Part shown: one piece after another, positions 20,898-29,518 of the stretch
How the letters are laid out: the number at the start of each line of letters is the position of its first letter
Position numbering within the stretch: the first letter of the stretch is position 1
DNA from: Pseudomonadota bacterium
GTDB lineage: Bacteria; Pseudomonadota; Alphaproteobacteria; Acetobacterales; Acetobacteraceae
Direction of reading: 5' to 3'
Length of the DNA stretch: 60,304 nt
Assembly: GCA_021798575.1 (NCBI GenBank)
Contig: JAJZGI010000008.1
Location: 1-60,304 of the forward strand
Notes under the pieces: model-generated
Seen by the model: only the letters and a program-made list of their open reading frames with translations
Database searches by the model: none
What the model was told of the DNA's origin: nothing
Translations under genes and position numbers: made by a program

Positions 20898-21337
20898 CCG
20901 GCTGGAGCTATTTCGCGAGCGGATTTGGCCTCGGCTATGCGCCCCGGGCGCCGGGCACGCTGGGCGCGCTGCTCGGGTTGTTTCTCGGCGCATTACTGCT
21001 GCATCTCGGTCACGCGGCGCTGCTTTTTGGCATCATCGGGCTCAGCGCGCTGGGCGTGTATTCCGTAAGCCAGTTGCAGGAGGCGTCACTCGACCCCGGC
21101 TGGGTGGTGATCGACGAGGTGGTCGGCCAGATGATCCCGCTGCTCGCACTCGCGCATGTGGGTCTCCGGGGCCTTATCCTCAGTTTTGCGTTGTTCCGGC
21201 TGTTCGATATCTGGAAGCCTGGTCCTGTCGGCTGGGCGGATGCGCGGCACGATGCGCTGGGGGTGATGGGCGATGATGTGATCGCCGGATTGCTTGCGCT
21301 GGCCGTGGTGCTCGCCGTGCGGCTGCTGGGCGCATGA
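20882..21337 (+). CDS. pgpA: Phosphatidylglycerophosphatase A
   Basis: Removes phosphate from phosphatidylglycerol phosphate at the inner membrane to give phosphatidylglycerol. The 151 residues show the N-terminal GFGLGYAPRAPGTLGALLG, a central DEVVGQMIPLL with the metal aspartate and glutamate, and FRLFDIWKPGPVGWAD, the conserved polar motif. There are about four membrane segments. Two starts are possible, 20882 and 20894; the latter gives a 4-nt ATGA overlap with slt and may be the true one. Confidence 0.92.
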   Translation: MDDEMTGWSYFASGFGLGYAPRAPGTLGALLGLFLGALLLHLGHAALLFGIIGLSALGVYSVSQLQEASLDPGWVVIDEVVGQMIPLLALAHVGLRGLILSFALFRLFDIWKPGPVGWADARHDALGVMGDDVIAGLLALAVVLAVRLLGA

Positions 21338-21801
21338 TGAACGCCGCGACTTTGGTGGCGCTGGCGAAGACGCGCGGCGTGAGGCTCGCCACGGCGGAGA
21401 GCTGCACCGGCGGGATGATCGCCGCCGCACTCACCGATATCGCCGGGTCGTCTGCGGTATTCACCCATGGCTTCGTCACCTATTCCAATGAAGCCAAGTC
21501 TGAGATGCTGGGCGTGCCGGAGGGCCTCATCAACGCCGTCGGCGCGGTATCCGAGGCGGTGGCACGGCGCATGGCGATGGGTGCCAGGCTGCGCGCGGGG
21601 GCTGATTTCGCGCTCTCGGTCACCGGTATCGCCGGGCCGGATGGCGGCAGCCTGGCCAAGCCGGTCGGCACGGTGTGGTTTGGCCTGGCCGGGCCCGGTG
21701 GCGTTATCACGCGGCACCGGATTTTCACCGGCGACCGGGCCGAGGTTCGGGCGCAGGCGCTGGGCTTTGCGCTGCAACTGTTTGGGGAGGCCATAAAATG
21801 A
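21334..21801 (+). CDS. pncC: Nicotinamide-nucleotide amidase (PncC / CinA C-terminal domain)
   Basis: Deamidates nicotinamide mononucleotide to nicotinic acid mononucleotide, recycling NAD breakdown products. The 155 residues are only the C-terminal CinA domain, with TAESCTGGMIAAALTDIAGSS holding the catalytic serine, GFVTYSNEAKSEMLGV, and VTGIAGPDGGS; the N-terminal molybdopterin-like domain of full CinA is absent, as in E. coli PncC/YgaD. It overlaps both neighbours by 4 nt, indicating coupled translation with pgpA and panB. Confidence 0.92.
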   Translation: MMNAATLVALAKTRGVRLATAESCTGGMIAAALTDIAGSSAVFTHGFVTYSNEAKSEMLGVPEGLINAVGAVSEAVARRMAMGARLRAGADFALSVTGIAGPDGGSLAKPVGTVWFGLAGPGGVITRHRIFTGDRAEVRAQALGFALQLFGEAIK

Positions 21802-22574
21802 GCAAAAATCTGGGGCAATGGGACAAGGCCAAGCGCGATGGCCGCAAGATGACCATGATCACGGCCTATGACTGTGCCTTCGCCCGCATGGCCGACGTTG
21901 CCGGGCTGGACTGCGTGCTGGTGGGTGATTCCGTGGGCATGATGGTGGCGGGCGACGCCAACACGCTCTGCGTGAGCCTGGAGCAGATGGAGTATCACAC
22001 CCGTATCGTCGCCCGGGCGGTCAGCCGCGCGCTGATGATGGCGGATCTGCCGTTTGGCAGTTTTGAGGAGAGCCCGGCGCAGGCCTTTGCCAGCGCGGCG
22101 CGGCTGATCCGGGCCGGGGCCGAGATTGTCAAGCTTGAAGGCGGCGCGCCGATGGTGGAGACGGTGGCGTATCTCTCCGCCCGTGCCATTCCGGTGTGCG
22201 CGCATATCGGCCTCACCCCGCAGCATGTGCATCAGTTCGGCGGGTTCAAACGCCAGGGTAAGACGCAGGAGGCGGCAACGCGCCTGCTGGATGACGCCAT
22301 CGCGCTCGCCGCCGCGGGCGCGCGCATGGTGCTGATGGAAGCGATTCCATCCGAGCTTGCAACCCGCATCACCCAGCGGGTGGAGGTGCCGACCATCGGG
22401 ATCGGCGCCGGGCCGGGCACGGATGGCCAGGTGCTGGTGCTGCACGACGTGCTGGGGCTGAACCCGGACAAGGCACCGGGCTTCGCCCGCGCCTATATGA
22501 ATGGCGCGGCATTGATACACGAAGCTTTGACCCAATATGCGGAGGAAGTGCGGGCGAATATATTTCCGGAGTGA
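21798..22574 (+). CDS. panB: 3-methyl-2-oxobutanoate hydroxymethyltransferase
   Basis: Transfers a hydroxymethyl group from 5,10-methylene-THF to 2-oxoisovalerate giving ketopantoate, the first step to pantothenate and CoA. The 258 residues carry MTMITAYDCAFARMAD, the metal-binding VLVGDSVGMM, PFGSFEES, KLEGG, the HIGLTPQHV histidine, and IGIGAGPGTDGQVLVLHD. A GGGGAGG site precedes the ATG at 21798. No panC or panE is in the window. Confidence 0.95.
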   Translation: MSKNLGQWDKAKRDGRKMTMITAYDCAFARMADVAGLDCVLVGDSVGMMVAGDANTLCVSLEQMEYHTRIVARAVSRALMMADLPFGSFEESPAQAFASAARLIRAGAEIVKLEGGAPMVETVAYLSARAIPVCAHIGLTPQHVHQFGGFKRQGKTQEAATRLLDDAIALAAAGARMVLMEAIPSELATRITQRVEVPTIGIGAGPGTDGQVLVLHDVLGLNPDKAPGFARAYMNGAALIHEALTQYAEEVRANIFPE

Positions 22575-22576
22575 GC

Positions 22577-23755
22577 ATGAAAATTTGGCCTGCGGCGTTT
22601 TTCTTGCTCCCGTTGCTGGCCGGGTGTGGCATTCCCAGGCCTACCGCCTTCTACCGCCAACCGGCCCAGCCTGCTGCCCCGCATGGCGCGCTGGTCTCGG
22701 TCCAGCCCTTCATCCCCAGCGTGCACGGCGCCTCGGCCTACCGGGTTTTGTATAATTCCGAGACGATTCACGGGCGGATCATTCCGGTCTCCGGCGTGGT
22801 GTATGTGCCCAGCACCCCTGCCCCGCCCGGTGGCCGCAATGTCGTCGCCTGGGCGCACCCGACCACGGGAATTGCGCCGGGCTGCGCGCCCTCGCTCGAC
22901 ACCGGGGTGATCGGCGGGTTGACCATGGCGGGCTCGATCCCCGGTTTGAAGGATTTCATCGCCGCCGGGGACGTGGTGGCGGCGACCGACTATCAGGGCA
23001 TGGGGGTGACGGACGCCGGTGCGAACCCCTACCTTATCGGCCAGAGCGAGGGCCAGAATGTGCTGGATTCCGTGCTCGCGGCGCGGCGCCTGCCCGGCGC
23101 GGACCTGAGCGGGAAGTTCGTGGTGTGGGGGCATAGCCAGGGTGGCCAGGCGGCGTTGTTCGCCGGGCAGTTGGCGGCCAGCTACACGCCCGCGCTGCAT
23201 CTGGTGGGCGTGGCCGCCGCCGCCCCGCCGACGGACATGCTGGGCGAGTTGACAGCGCCCTTCAAAAGCAATTCCGGGCGGCTGCTGGCGGCCTATATCT
23301 ATTATTCCTGGTCCCTGACCTATCATGTGCCCATTACCTCCGTGGTGGCCCCCCAGGTGGTGCCCGCCGTGCAGGTGGCGGTGCGTAAATGCATCAACAC
23401 GATCGGCGAGGGTATTAGCGCGCTGATCGCAGCAAAGGCGCTGAATCCGTTGTTCTGGGACCACCCGCCCCAGAGCACCCCGCCCTGGCCCGGGCTGCTG
23501 AATGAGAACTCGCCCGGGAATGCGCCGCCCGGTGGCCCGCTGTTGATCGTCCAGGGGCTGAAAGACACGACCGTGGAGCCGCACTGGACGGAGAGCTTTG
23601 TTACCGCGGCGTGCGGCCGGCATGAGGTGGTGGATTTTAAGAAACTGAAGGGCGTGAGCCATTTACTGGTGGCGTATAAATCCGCGCCGCTGGTGGCGCA
23701 GTGGATGGCGGCGCGCTTTGCGGGGGAAAAAGCGCCGGATAACTGCCCGGGGTGA
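22577..23755 (+). CDS. Lipoprotein alpha/beta hydrolase of the secretory lipase (LIP) family
   Basis: A 392-residue enzyme of the LIP/secretory-lipase family, which hydrolyses esters or triglycerides. The N-terminus is a lipoprotein signal (FFLLPLLAGC, lipid cysteine at 17), so it should sit on a membrane facing the periplasm or outside. The nucleophile serine is in VVWGHSQGGQ, with the acid after LIVQGLKD and the histidine in GVSHLL near the C-terminus. AAAAPPTDMLGEL following the nucleophile elbow is typical of the family. The ATG at 22577 has GGAG at ideal spacing; a GTG at 22571 also exists. The last 35 nt recur in imperfect form at 32.55 kb. Confidence 0.87.
   Translation: MKIWPAAFFLLPLLAGCGIPRPTAFYRQPAQPAAPHGALVSVQPFIPSVHGASAYRVLYNSETIHGRIIPVSGVVYVPSTPAPPGGRNVVAWAHPTTGIAPGCAPSLDTGVIGGLTMAGSIPGLKDFIAAGDVVAATDYQGMGVTDAGANPYLIGQSEGQNVLDSVLAARRLPGADLSGKFVVWGHSQGGQAALFAGQLAASYTPALHLVGVAAAAPPTDMLGELTAPFKSNSGRLLAAYIYYSWSLTYHVPITSVVAPQVVPAVQVAVRKCINTIGEGISALIAAKALNPLFWDHPPQSTPPWPGLLNENSPGNAPPGGPLLIVQGLKDTTVEPHWTESFVTAACGRHEVVDFKKLKGVSHLLVAYKSAPLVAQWMAARFAGEKAPDNCPG
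23721..23755 (+). repeat. Left copy of an imperfect 35-bp direct repeat (lipase 3' end)
   Basis: The last 35 nt of the lipase gene, encoding the end GEKAPDNCPG and its stop. An imperfect copy in the same orientation lies at 32550-32584 (30 of 35 positions identical by my alignment, with the core GGGAAAAAGCGCCGGAT unbroken). The two copies bracket the 24.4-32.5 kb accessory genes. Confidence 0.55.
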
Positions 23756-23810
23756 TGGGTTTTGATTACGATATCGTAACAATATGGTCGTGCAAAGGCG
23801 GGACTGGCGA

Positions 23811-24422
23811 TCAGGGCAAAAAATCGCGCGGGTTGAAGAATTGGCGGGCGGCGAGTTGGGCCTCGGCGGGCGTCATCACTCTGGATGGGGCCGGGCGCCA
23901 GATGTTTCGGGCGGGTTTTTTTGGGGCTGGCGTGAGGGTGAATGATGGTGCGCGTTTTATGCGCGGTTTTCTGGGCAGTTTGAGGCACGCGGGCGGCTTG
24001 ATGCCGAGCATGTGGCAGAGCGGGCGAATGCTGCGGGCCAGCATCGGGTGGCTCGTGATGAGGGATTGGGTCTCGGGCTCATCCAGCAGGAGGAGCAGAT
24101 GGCTGCGCACCGCACTGATATCGGTGCCTGGGAACATGAAAGCGAGCCAGCCGAAATTGGTGGGCGGGTAGAATTCAGCGGTTTTATCAGCGATTTTTGG
24201 CGGGTTGGTGGGCGGGTTGCGGGATGTGGCGCGCTTTGGGCGGACGGGCAAGGGACCGCGCGCGATGAGAACATGCAGGCGGTCGTGCAGGCGGATCAGG
24301 CGGCGGTAGAGCGACTGGCATAAGGAGACCGGCATTTTGACGCGCGGGGCAAAGAGGGTGACGCTCTGCGCGAGCGTTACCACGATGCGGTTGAGGCGCT
24401 GAGAGATGGTAAGGCTTGACAT
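23811..24422 (-). CDS. Conserved-looking protein of unknown function, basic and Pro-rich
   Basis: A 203-residue protein I cannot name. It looks like real coding sequence: an amphipathic N-terminus (SSLTISQRLNRIVVTLAQSV), the pair SLYRRLIRLHDRLHVLIARGPLP, then a central compact segment (NFGWLAFMFPGTDISAVRSHLLLLL, ... MLARSIRPLCHMLGI), and a very basic Lys/Arg/Pro-rich C-terminal third. There are no membrane helices or signal. I take ATG 24422; the frame extends to 24527 without a convincing start. It converges on the lipase gene and lies at the edge of the low-G+C island, so it may belong to the core or to the insert. Confidence 0.55.
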   Translation of the reverse strand: MSSLTISQRLNRIVVTLAQSVTLFAPRVKMPVSLCQSLYRRLIRLHDRLHVLIARGPLPVRPKRATSRNPPTNPPKIADKTAEFYPPTNFGWLAFMFPGTDISAVRSHLLLLLDEPETQSLITSHPMLARSIRPLCHMLGIKPPACLKLPRKPRIKRAPSFTLTPAPKKPARNIWRPAPSRVMTPAEAQLAARQFFNPRDFLP

Positions 24423-24604
24423 AAAGTTAGTTGTAGTGACATTTTGCGGTGGAGTCAAGGGGGAATTTTTAGGCTTTTTTGGGTTTGTAAACGGTGGATG
24501 GCTTCGCTGCGCTCGCCATGGCGGCACGGGTTGGTCATGGAGAGAGTGACGGGGCGTTTTGGGTGGTTTTTAGTGAAAAAATGGATCGCGATGACCGATG
24601 TTGC

Positions 24605-26080
24605 TTAGTCAGCATGCGATTTGAACAGGATGGCATCTTCCCATAACGGCCGGGTTATCGTCGGATCACAGTCTTCACAGACGATCCACTTGCACAGCTC
24701 CCGCGTTGACTCGATCCCATCCTGAGGTGCCGCGATGGAAGGCGACGCGGCGTATCCCAGCGACGTGAATCGCTGCGCACCGTAGAGCGCCAGCCTGTCG
24801 CGTAATGACTCTTTCAGACTCTCAGGGTAGACACCGACCGTCTGAGTATAGGCATTGACGGCGCCGAATACCTCCTCCAAATCATCGACCGGGACAAGAT
24901 TGGCGATTCGTTTTGCCAGAAGAGGGGCAAAATCGACGGGCTCGGGTAGATGCGAGACGATGATCGCCCCTTCATCATGCCTGCCTCCGATTACATGATA
25001 CCACTCGATATTGAGGCGCGCGGAATCGACCAAAGATCGCAGGTCGCCATCCATGCTCTTCGGGGATGTCGATACGCACCCGGGAAGATTGATCATGGCG
25101 TCGTAGGTGTATTGGCCGAGCCTATCGAGATTGGCCAGGCCTTCATCGTTGCTTCCCGACAACACATAGACCACGCGGGCGTTGACGCATCCCTCCTGGT
25201 TCATGCCGCCGATATCGGTCGCGAGCCGTAGTGCCACGACGCGCATCGCCGCATCGCTCTCGAAGGCCTGTGCGCCGATGATGCTGACGCTGCGTTTGGG
25301 ATCGAGCGAGATCAGCTCCAGCCCCGGCTGGATATATTTCGTTACGTGCTTGACCGAGGCGAAGCCGCCCCAGGCGACAATTTTTTCGATATGGCGGGGT
25401 TGGTAGAGCGCCTGCTCGATCGCCTCGTCACCACCCTTCCAGTAGGCGACCGAGAGATGGCGCGTGAGCGGATGTTCGGGATCCATCTCCACCATAGTGC
25501 GGGCGATCGCCAGCGCGGTGAACGGATCGTTGGACGGACTTTTGATGATGGCATCGCCGCGCGTGATGGCGTTTCGCAGGATCGACAATCCCGCGATTAC
25601 CGGACTGTTGCCCGCGATGATATGAAGCGCGCGGGCGCCGAAGGCGCGGACCGATACGCGGCGGCCATCATTCATCATGGTCGGAACCCAGCCCTCCAGA
25701 TGATTGATGCCGATGGTCTTTTCGGCGATCTCACGAGCGGTCTCCCGGTTGAAAAGATACGGAAGCGATTCATAGGTCGCGCGCAGTACCGGCGGCGTGA
25801 GGGATGAGGTCGCGCACGATACCTCCAACGCTTGCCCGAGATAGTCGTTACGCGCAAGATACAGACGTGATCCGAGGCGATCGACGTAATCGAGAATGTC
25901 ATCGAACTTGAGCCGGTAGAGATCGGCGAGCGCCTTCGGGCTTCCCAGTGGAAGGATGCGCAGATATTTGCCTGGATCCGGCGAGAGGAAGGTCATTCCG
26001 ATTCCGCGACCGCCGAACTGGACCAGATCGTCTTCAATCCATTTGCCGCGGATCACGATGCCGGCTTTGAATTCCTGCAT
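24605..26080 (-). CDS. LuxC-family acyl-CoA/acyl-protein reductase
   Basis: LuxC enzymes reduce an activated acyl group (acyl-CoA or acyl-enzyme) to an aldehyde with NADPH. The 491 residues align in pattern with the family: VRAFGARALHIIAGNSPVIAG, SPSNDPFTALAIARTM, YWKGGDEAIEQAL, and the acyl-accepting cysteine in GGMNQEGCVNARVVYV (about 298, embedded in an aldehyde-dehydrogenase-like fold). AAGGAT precedes the ATG. It lies 21 nt after the LuxE-like gene on the same strand, making a synthetase-reductase pair without luxD or luciferase genes. Third codon positions are visibly less G+C-rich than in the core genes. Substrate unknown. Confidence 0.82.
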   Translation of the reverse strand: MQEFKAGIVIRGKWIEDDLVQFGGRGIGMTFLSPDPGKYLRILPLGSPKALADLYRLKFDDILDYVDRLGSRLYLARNDYLGQALEVSCATSSLTPPVLRATYESLPYLFNRETAREIAEKTIGINHLEGWVPTMMNDGRRVSVRAFGARALHIIAGNSPVIAGLSILRNAITRGDAIIKSPSNDPFTALAIARTMVEMDPEHPLTRHLSVAYWKGGDEAIEQALYQPRHIEKIVAWGGFASVKHVTKYIQPGLELISLDPKRSVSIIGAQAFESDAAMRVVALRLATDIGGMNQEGCVNARVVYVLSGSNDEGLANLDRLGQYTYDAMINLPGCVSTSPKSMDGDLRSLVDSARLNIEWYHVIGGRHDEGAIIVSHLPEPVDFAPLLAKRIANLVPVDDLEEVFGAVNAYTQTVGVYPESLKESLRDRLALYGAQRFTSLGYAASPSIAAPQDGIESTRELCKWIVCEDCDPTITRPLWEDAILFKSHAD

Positions 26081-26101
26081 TTTTATATCCTTATGATCCT
26101 A

Positions 26102-27553
26102 TCACGAAAGTCCGTCGTTGAGGAAATCGAGCGCCTCGGTGTAGGCCTCGGTCGACGCGGCGCAGTTGAGCTTCTCCTCCCCGGAATCGATCCGCTTCAC
26201 GCTGATGCGCTGGATATCGGCAGCAAGATAGGGGCGCATGCGGCCACAGGCGCAGTGCGCATCCCAAATCATCGTCACCTCGTCGCCGGTGACGAAACCG
26301 CCCCAGCGGGTATCCGGCAGGAGGTCGTAGAAGGCGAAGCGCCCGGTGACCGTTCCCCGGCGGGGAAATGGCCGGCCCGTTTCCGGATCGAGCACGAAAG
26401 GAATGATCCAGGGGACAATATGATAATTTCCTTCTTCGCATAGAGGCAAAGCAGCGGTCATCTCCGACATGCCGTAGAGAATGTGCATGCGCTCGACGCC
26501 GAAAAACGCCTGCACGGTCTGTTGCCAATTCTCCGGCAATTTGACGCCCTTGTTGCCGCCGCCGGTAGCAAGGATGGAGTTGGACGCGAAGACGTTCCGT
26601 AGCCCGCGCGCGACGCCCTTCTCGGCGCAGCCATGAAGGAGGTTGGCGGTTGCGAGCATGAACACGCGCTTGTTTGCGAGTTTCACCTGGATATTGCTGA
26701 AAAAATTGTCGATATGCTGCGGCATGGCACGCTGCTGCGCCTCGAACTCCTCGCGCCTGGCCGATAGTTCAGGGCTGACCTCAAGATTTTCGAGATCGCC
26801 CCTGGCCTCCGCGGCGCGGCGCCGTACCGCGAGCAGCGCCATGTCGGCGCTCATGCGCCCCGGATAGGCGGCGTGAAAGCGCGCCTCGCCGCCGGCTATG
26901 ATCTCGACGATGGCATCGTTGACGGCCATATGCGAAAGCCCGCCGCTACGGAAATAGGGGTAGATGCAATCGATATCCGGAGGGGCTTGATGCGCCGCCG
27001 TGTCGCCGAAGCGTTGAAACAGCAGCACCGGAAACTGGCGAACCATCGCCTGATATTCCCGCCTGGCCCATGGCAGAAAAGACATCGTTCCACCGGTGCC
27101 CGAGGTATGCACGACCACCAGCGGTGTCTCCCGCTTGATCGTCAGCATCCAGTCATCGACGCCATTACAATTCGACACGTCAATTCTTGATAGATCGACT
27201 GTCGTGAGTTTGTTGAGCCAGGCGGTCAGCTGCGCAAAACGCTGCTTGTCCAGCAACGACGCGGGATAGGATTTGTAGGTCGCATGGTCGAACAGGAGTG
27301 GCACGACGTCATCGAGCTGTTCAACCGCGTCGATGTTCTGGATGTCTGCGAGCCGGTCCAGCATGGGCAGCGCGCCGCGAAGCTGGCCGAAGCGCCGCTT
27401 GAGCCCGGCGATTTGAAGCTCCCATAGCTGGTCTGGCGAAAGCCCCATCATCCTCGTGAGCGACCCGCCAAAATACGCGCCCGGGTCTGCGAGAAATCGA
27501 TCGACGGCGGCATCGTTTTGCGTTTCGCCGGACCGGGCTGTTCCTGAGGACAT
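26102..27553 (-). CDS. LuxE/PaaK-family acyl-protein synthetase
   Basis: An adenylating enzyme of the LuxE type: it activates a carboxylic acid as acyl-AMP and passes the acyl group to a cysteine for the LuxC reductase. The 483 residues show the phosphate loop VVVHTSGTGGT (148-156), ILYGMSEMTAALPLCEEG (358-375), a TGDEVT strand (422-427) that usually holds the ribose-binding aspartate, and a CACGR segment (434-438). A cysteine at 464, 20 residues from the end, is placed like the acyl-carrying cysteine of luminous-bacterial LuxE; that match is inference. At 483 residues it is longer than classical LuxE (about 370-380). It is the first gene of the leftward arm, divergent from tetR. Confidence 0.8.
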   Translation of the reverse strand: MSSGTARSGETQNDAAVDRFLADPGAYFGGSLTRMMGLSPDQLWELQIAGLKRRFGQLRGALPMLDRLADIQNIDAVEQLDDVVPLLFDHATYKSYPASLLDKQRFAQLTAWLNKLTTVDLSRIDVSNCNGVDDWMLTIKRETPLVVVHTSGTGGTMSFLPWARREYQAMVRQFPVLLFQRFGDTAAHQAPPDIDCIYPYFRSGGLSHMAVNDAIVEIIAGGEARFHAAYPGRMSADMALLAVRRRAAEARGDLENLEVSPELSARREEFEAQQRAMPQHIDNFFSNIQVKLANKRVFMLATANLLHGCAEKGVARGLRNVFASNSILATGGGNKGVKLPENWQQTVQAFFGVERMHILYGMSEMTAALPLCEEGNYHIVPWIIPFVLDPETGRPFPRRGTVTGRFAFYDLLPDTRWGGFVTGDEVTMIWDAHCACGRMRPYLAADIQRISVKRIDSGEEKLNCAASTEAYTEALDFLNDGLS

Positions 27554-27681
27554 TTTTTTCCTGATTATCGTATTGGTGGTGACGTTTTGTGGCTTGAGTG
27601 CGGAGCGAGGTAAAGGTAATTAATTGAAGTCGATTAAATAAAAGCGGATGACAAGATCCGGGAATGACTGCATATTCGGGC

Positions 27682-27704
27682 AATTCAACCAGATAGGGTG
27701 AATT
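27682..27704. promoter_or_regulatory. Candidate TetR operator between the divergent arms
   Basis: An inverted repeat AATTCAACC - AGATA - GGGTGAATT (8 of 9 arm positions complementary, 5-nt centre) sits in the 178-nt gap between the luxE-like start and the TetR start, 28 nt before the latter. Position and symmetry fit an autoregulatory operator that also controls the leftward genes. I could not place -35/-10 boxes with confidence. Confidence 0.5.
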
Positions 27705-27731
27705 AATAATAAATGGTCCTGGAGGTTTTTG

Positions 27732-28469
27732 TTGACTGTATTGGAGAAGACGAAACGCCATAGGGCGCGGCCTCGTCTGGATAAGAACAGGGATGTTGTG
27801 AATAAACTGCTCGATGTGACGGAGGATCTGCTCCGTACGCAGAGTCATCATTACATTACCGAGCGGAAAATTGCAGCACTCGCCGATGTCAGCGTTCCTT
27901 TGATCCATTATTATTTCGGCGGGAAGGACGGACTCTTGTTCGCGGTCATTGTGCGCTATACGGATGAGGTTCTGGTCAAGCTCAAGGCGCTCGATCGGAT
28001 CGACCCGATGGCAGTCTCGCCAACCAGAACAATTTTCAAAATATTCATCGACGCTTTCTACACAAAACCGTGGATTATACGGATTGCTCTATCGGAGTTT
28101 GCCCAACCTGAATCCGCAATAAAACGATTCTTCATGCGGAAATATGGGCCGCAGGGGCAGACGCTGGCTTTGCTCCGGCGCGCGTTTATACGGCTCATTG
28201 ATGCGGGCGTCTATGACCGGCGGATTAATCCTTCTCATGCCGCAATGAGTATGATGCTGATTATCCTGGCCCCTTTCATGTTTGGCCCGATGCTGTGGAG
28301 TAATGGAGGGGGCCTTGAAGGGCTGATGGGCGACGACTGGATCGACTATGTCGGTGATCTGTTTGCGCGTCGGTATCCTGATGGGAAGAAATCCGTCATG
28401 CCCATCGCCTCCTTGCCCCGCGGTGCGGCCAAATCGTCTCTATCCAATATTAAACGGGAATATAAATAG
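27732..28469 (+). CDS. TetR-family transcriptional regulator
   Basis: A 245-residue regulator. The N-terminal helix-turn-helix is at about 35-70 (ITERKIAALADVSVPLIHYYFGGKDGLLFAVI as a span, with the usual YYFGGKDGL), and the larger C-terminal domain is the ligand-binding and dimer part. The GGAGG site at 27721-27725 points to TTG 27732 as start (6-nt spacing) rather than TTG 27729. It ends 2 nt before the alcohol dehydrogenase gene, so it is the first gene of the rightward operon, divergent from the luxE/luxC-like pair, and probably represses both arms through the palindrome at 27682. The inducer is unknown; a pathway acid or alcohol is a reasonable guess. Confidence 0.85.
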   Translation: MTVLEKTKRHRARPRLDKNRDVVNKLLDVTEDLLRTQSHHYITERKIAALADVSVPLIHYYFGGKDGLLFAVIVRYTDEVLVKLKALDRIDPMAVSPTRTIFKIFIDAFYTKPWIIRIALSEFAQPESAIKRFFMRKYGPQGQTLALLRRAFIRLIDAGVYDRRINPSHAAMSMMLIILAPFMFGPMLWSNGGGLEGLMGDDWIDYVGDLFARRYPDGKKSVMPIASLPRGAAKSSLSNIKREYK

Positions 28470-28471
28470 CC

Positions 28472-29518
28472 ATGTTGACTACGCTAGCCTGGGGGGCGCT
28501 CGACGCCGCCTCGCCGATCGCGCCGCTCGATATTCTCCGCCGCGAGCCTGGCCCGAACGATGTTTTGTTCGACGTGCTCTACTGTGGCATCTGCCACACC
28601 GATATCCACATGTCGCGAGGGCATTTTGCGGGGGCGATCTTCCCGATGGTGCCGGGACACGAGATCGTCGGCCGGGTCGTGAGGGTCGGGGAGGCCGTGA
28701 CCAGACATAGGGTCGGCGATGTTGTCGGCGTCGGCTGTCTGGTCGATTCCTGTCGTCATTGTGATGAGTGCGAGGCGGGCCATGAGCATTTCTGCGACGC
28801 CATGGTCGGCACCTACAACGCGCTCGAGCGGGATGGCAGGACACCGACCTATGGCGGCTATTCGGCACGGATGACGGTCGACGAAAACTATGTGCTGAGG
28901 ATTTCGCCGAAGCTTTCGCCTGCCGCCGCCGCGCCCTTGTTGTGCGCCGGCATCACGACCTATTCGCCGTTGCGGCACTGGAATGTGACGAAGGGCAGCA
29001 GGGTCGGCGTGGTCGGTCTGGGCGGTCTGGGGCATATGGCGGTCAAGTTCGCCGCGGCGATGGGCGCGGAGGTGACCGTGCTCAGCACCTCCGACGGCAA
29101 GAAGGGCGATGCGGCGAGGCTGGGCGCCAGGGATTTCGCGGTCACCCAGGACCCCGAGACCTTCAACCGTCTGGCGGGTCGGTTCGACCTGATCCTGAAC
29201 ACCGTGTCGGCGAGTGTCGATTACGATGCCTATATCGGCCTGCTCCGGCGCGATGGCACGCTGGTGCTGCTGGGCGTTCCCGATGGGCCGGTCTCGTTCA
29301 ATGCTTTTGGTCTGCTGATGCGGCGCAAAAGCGTCGCCGCGTCGCTGATCGGCGGCATCAGGGAGACCCAGGAGATGCTGGATTTTTGCGCCGAGCACGA
29401 CATCGTCTCCGACATCGAGGTGATCGTAATCGATCAGGTCAACGAGGCCTATGGGCGCATCCTCAGGAGCGACGTGCGCTACCGGTTCGTGATCGATCTC
29501 GCGAGGATGAAACCATGA
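28472..29518 (+). CDS. Zinc-dependent alcohol dehydrogenase, cinnamyl-alcohol-dehydrogenase type
   Basis: A 348-residue medium-chain dehydrogenase that interconverts aldehydes and primary alcohols with NADP(H). Catalytic zinc ligands are C38 (CGICHTD), H63/E64 (PGHEIVG) and C158; structural zinc cysteines are at 94, 97, 100 and 108. The nucleotide loop is VGLGGLGHMA (181-190), followed by a serine/threonine-rich strand end (LSTSDGKK) that favours NADP(H). It resembles YahK/CAD aldehyde reductases. In this operon it could reduce the aldehyde made by the LuxC-like enzyme or run in the oxidative direction. It overlaps the next gene by 4 nt. Confidence 0.9.
   Translation: MLTTLAWGALDAASPIAPLDILRREPGPNDVLFDVLYCGICHTDIHMSRGHFAGAIFPMVPGHEIVGRVVRVGEAVTRHRVGDVVGVGCLVDSCRHCDECEAGHEHFCDAMVGTYNALERDGRTPTYGGYSARMTVDENYVLRISPKLSPAAAAPLLCAGITTYSPLRHWNVTKGSRVGVVGLGGLGHMAVKFAAAMGAEVTVLSTSDGKKGDAARLGARDFAVTQDPETFNRLAGRFDLILNTVSASVDYDAYIGLLRRDGTLVLLGVPDGPVSFNAFGLLMRRKSVAASLIGGIRETQEMLDFCAEHDIVSDIEVIVIDQVNEAYGRILRSDVRYRFVIDLARMKP

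Noticed and set aside
19212-20993. Long leftward open frame (593 codons) across slt
   Set aside because: Antisense shadow of the transglycosylase; Arg/Gly/Gln-rich with no recognisable domain, no ribosome binding site.
24605-27553. Bioluminescence operon
   Set aside because: LuxC- and LuxE-like proteins are present but there is no luciferase (LuxA/LuxB), LuxD or flavin reductase in or near the cluster, and the companions are dehydrogenases and a sulfotransferase.
27620-27637. TTAAT-N8-ATTAA as a second operator
   Set aside because: The arms are only 5 bp, A+T-only, and not related to the stronger palindrome at 27682.
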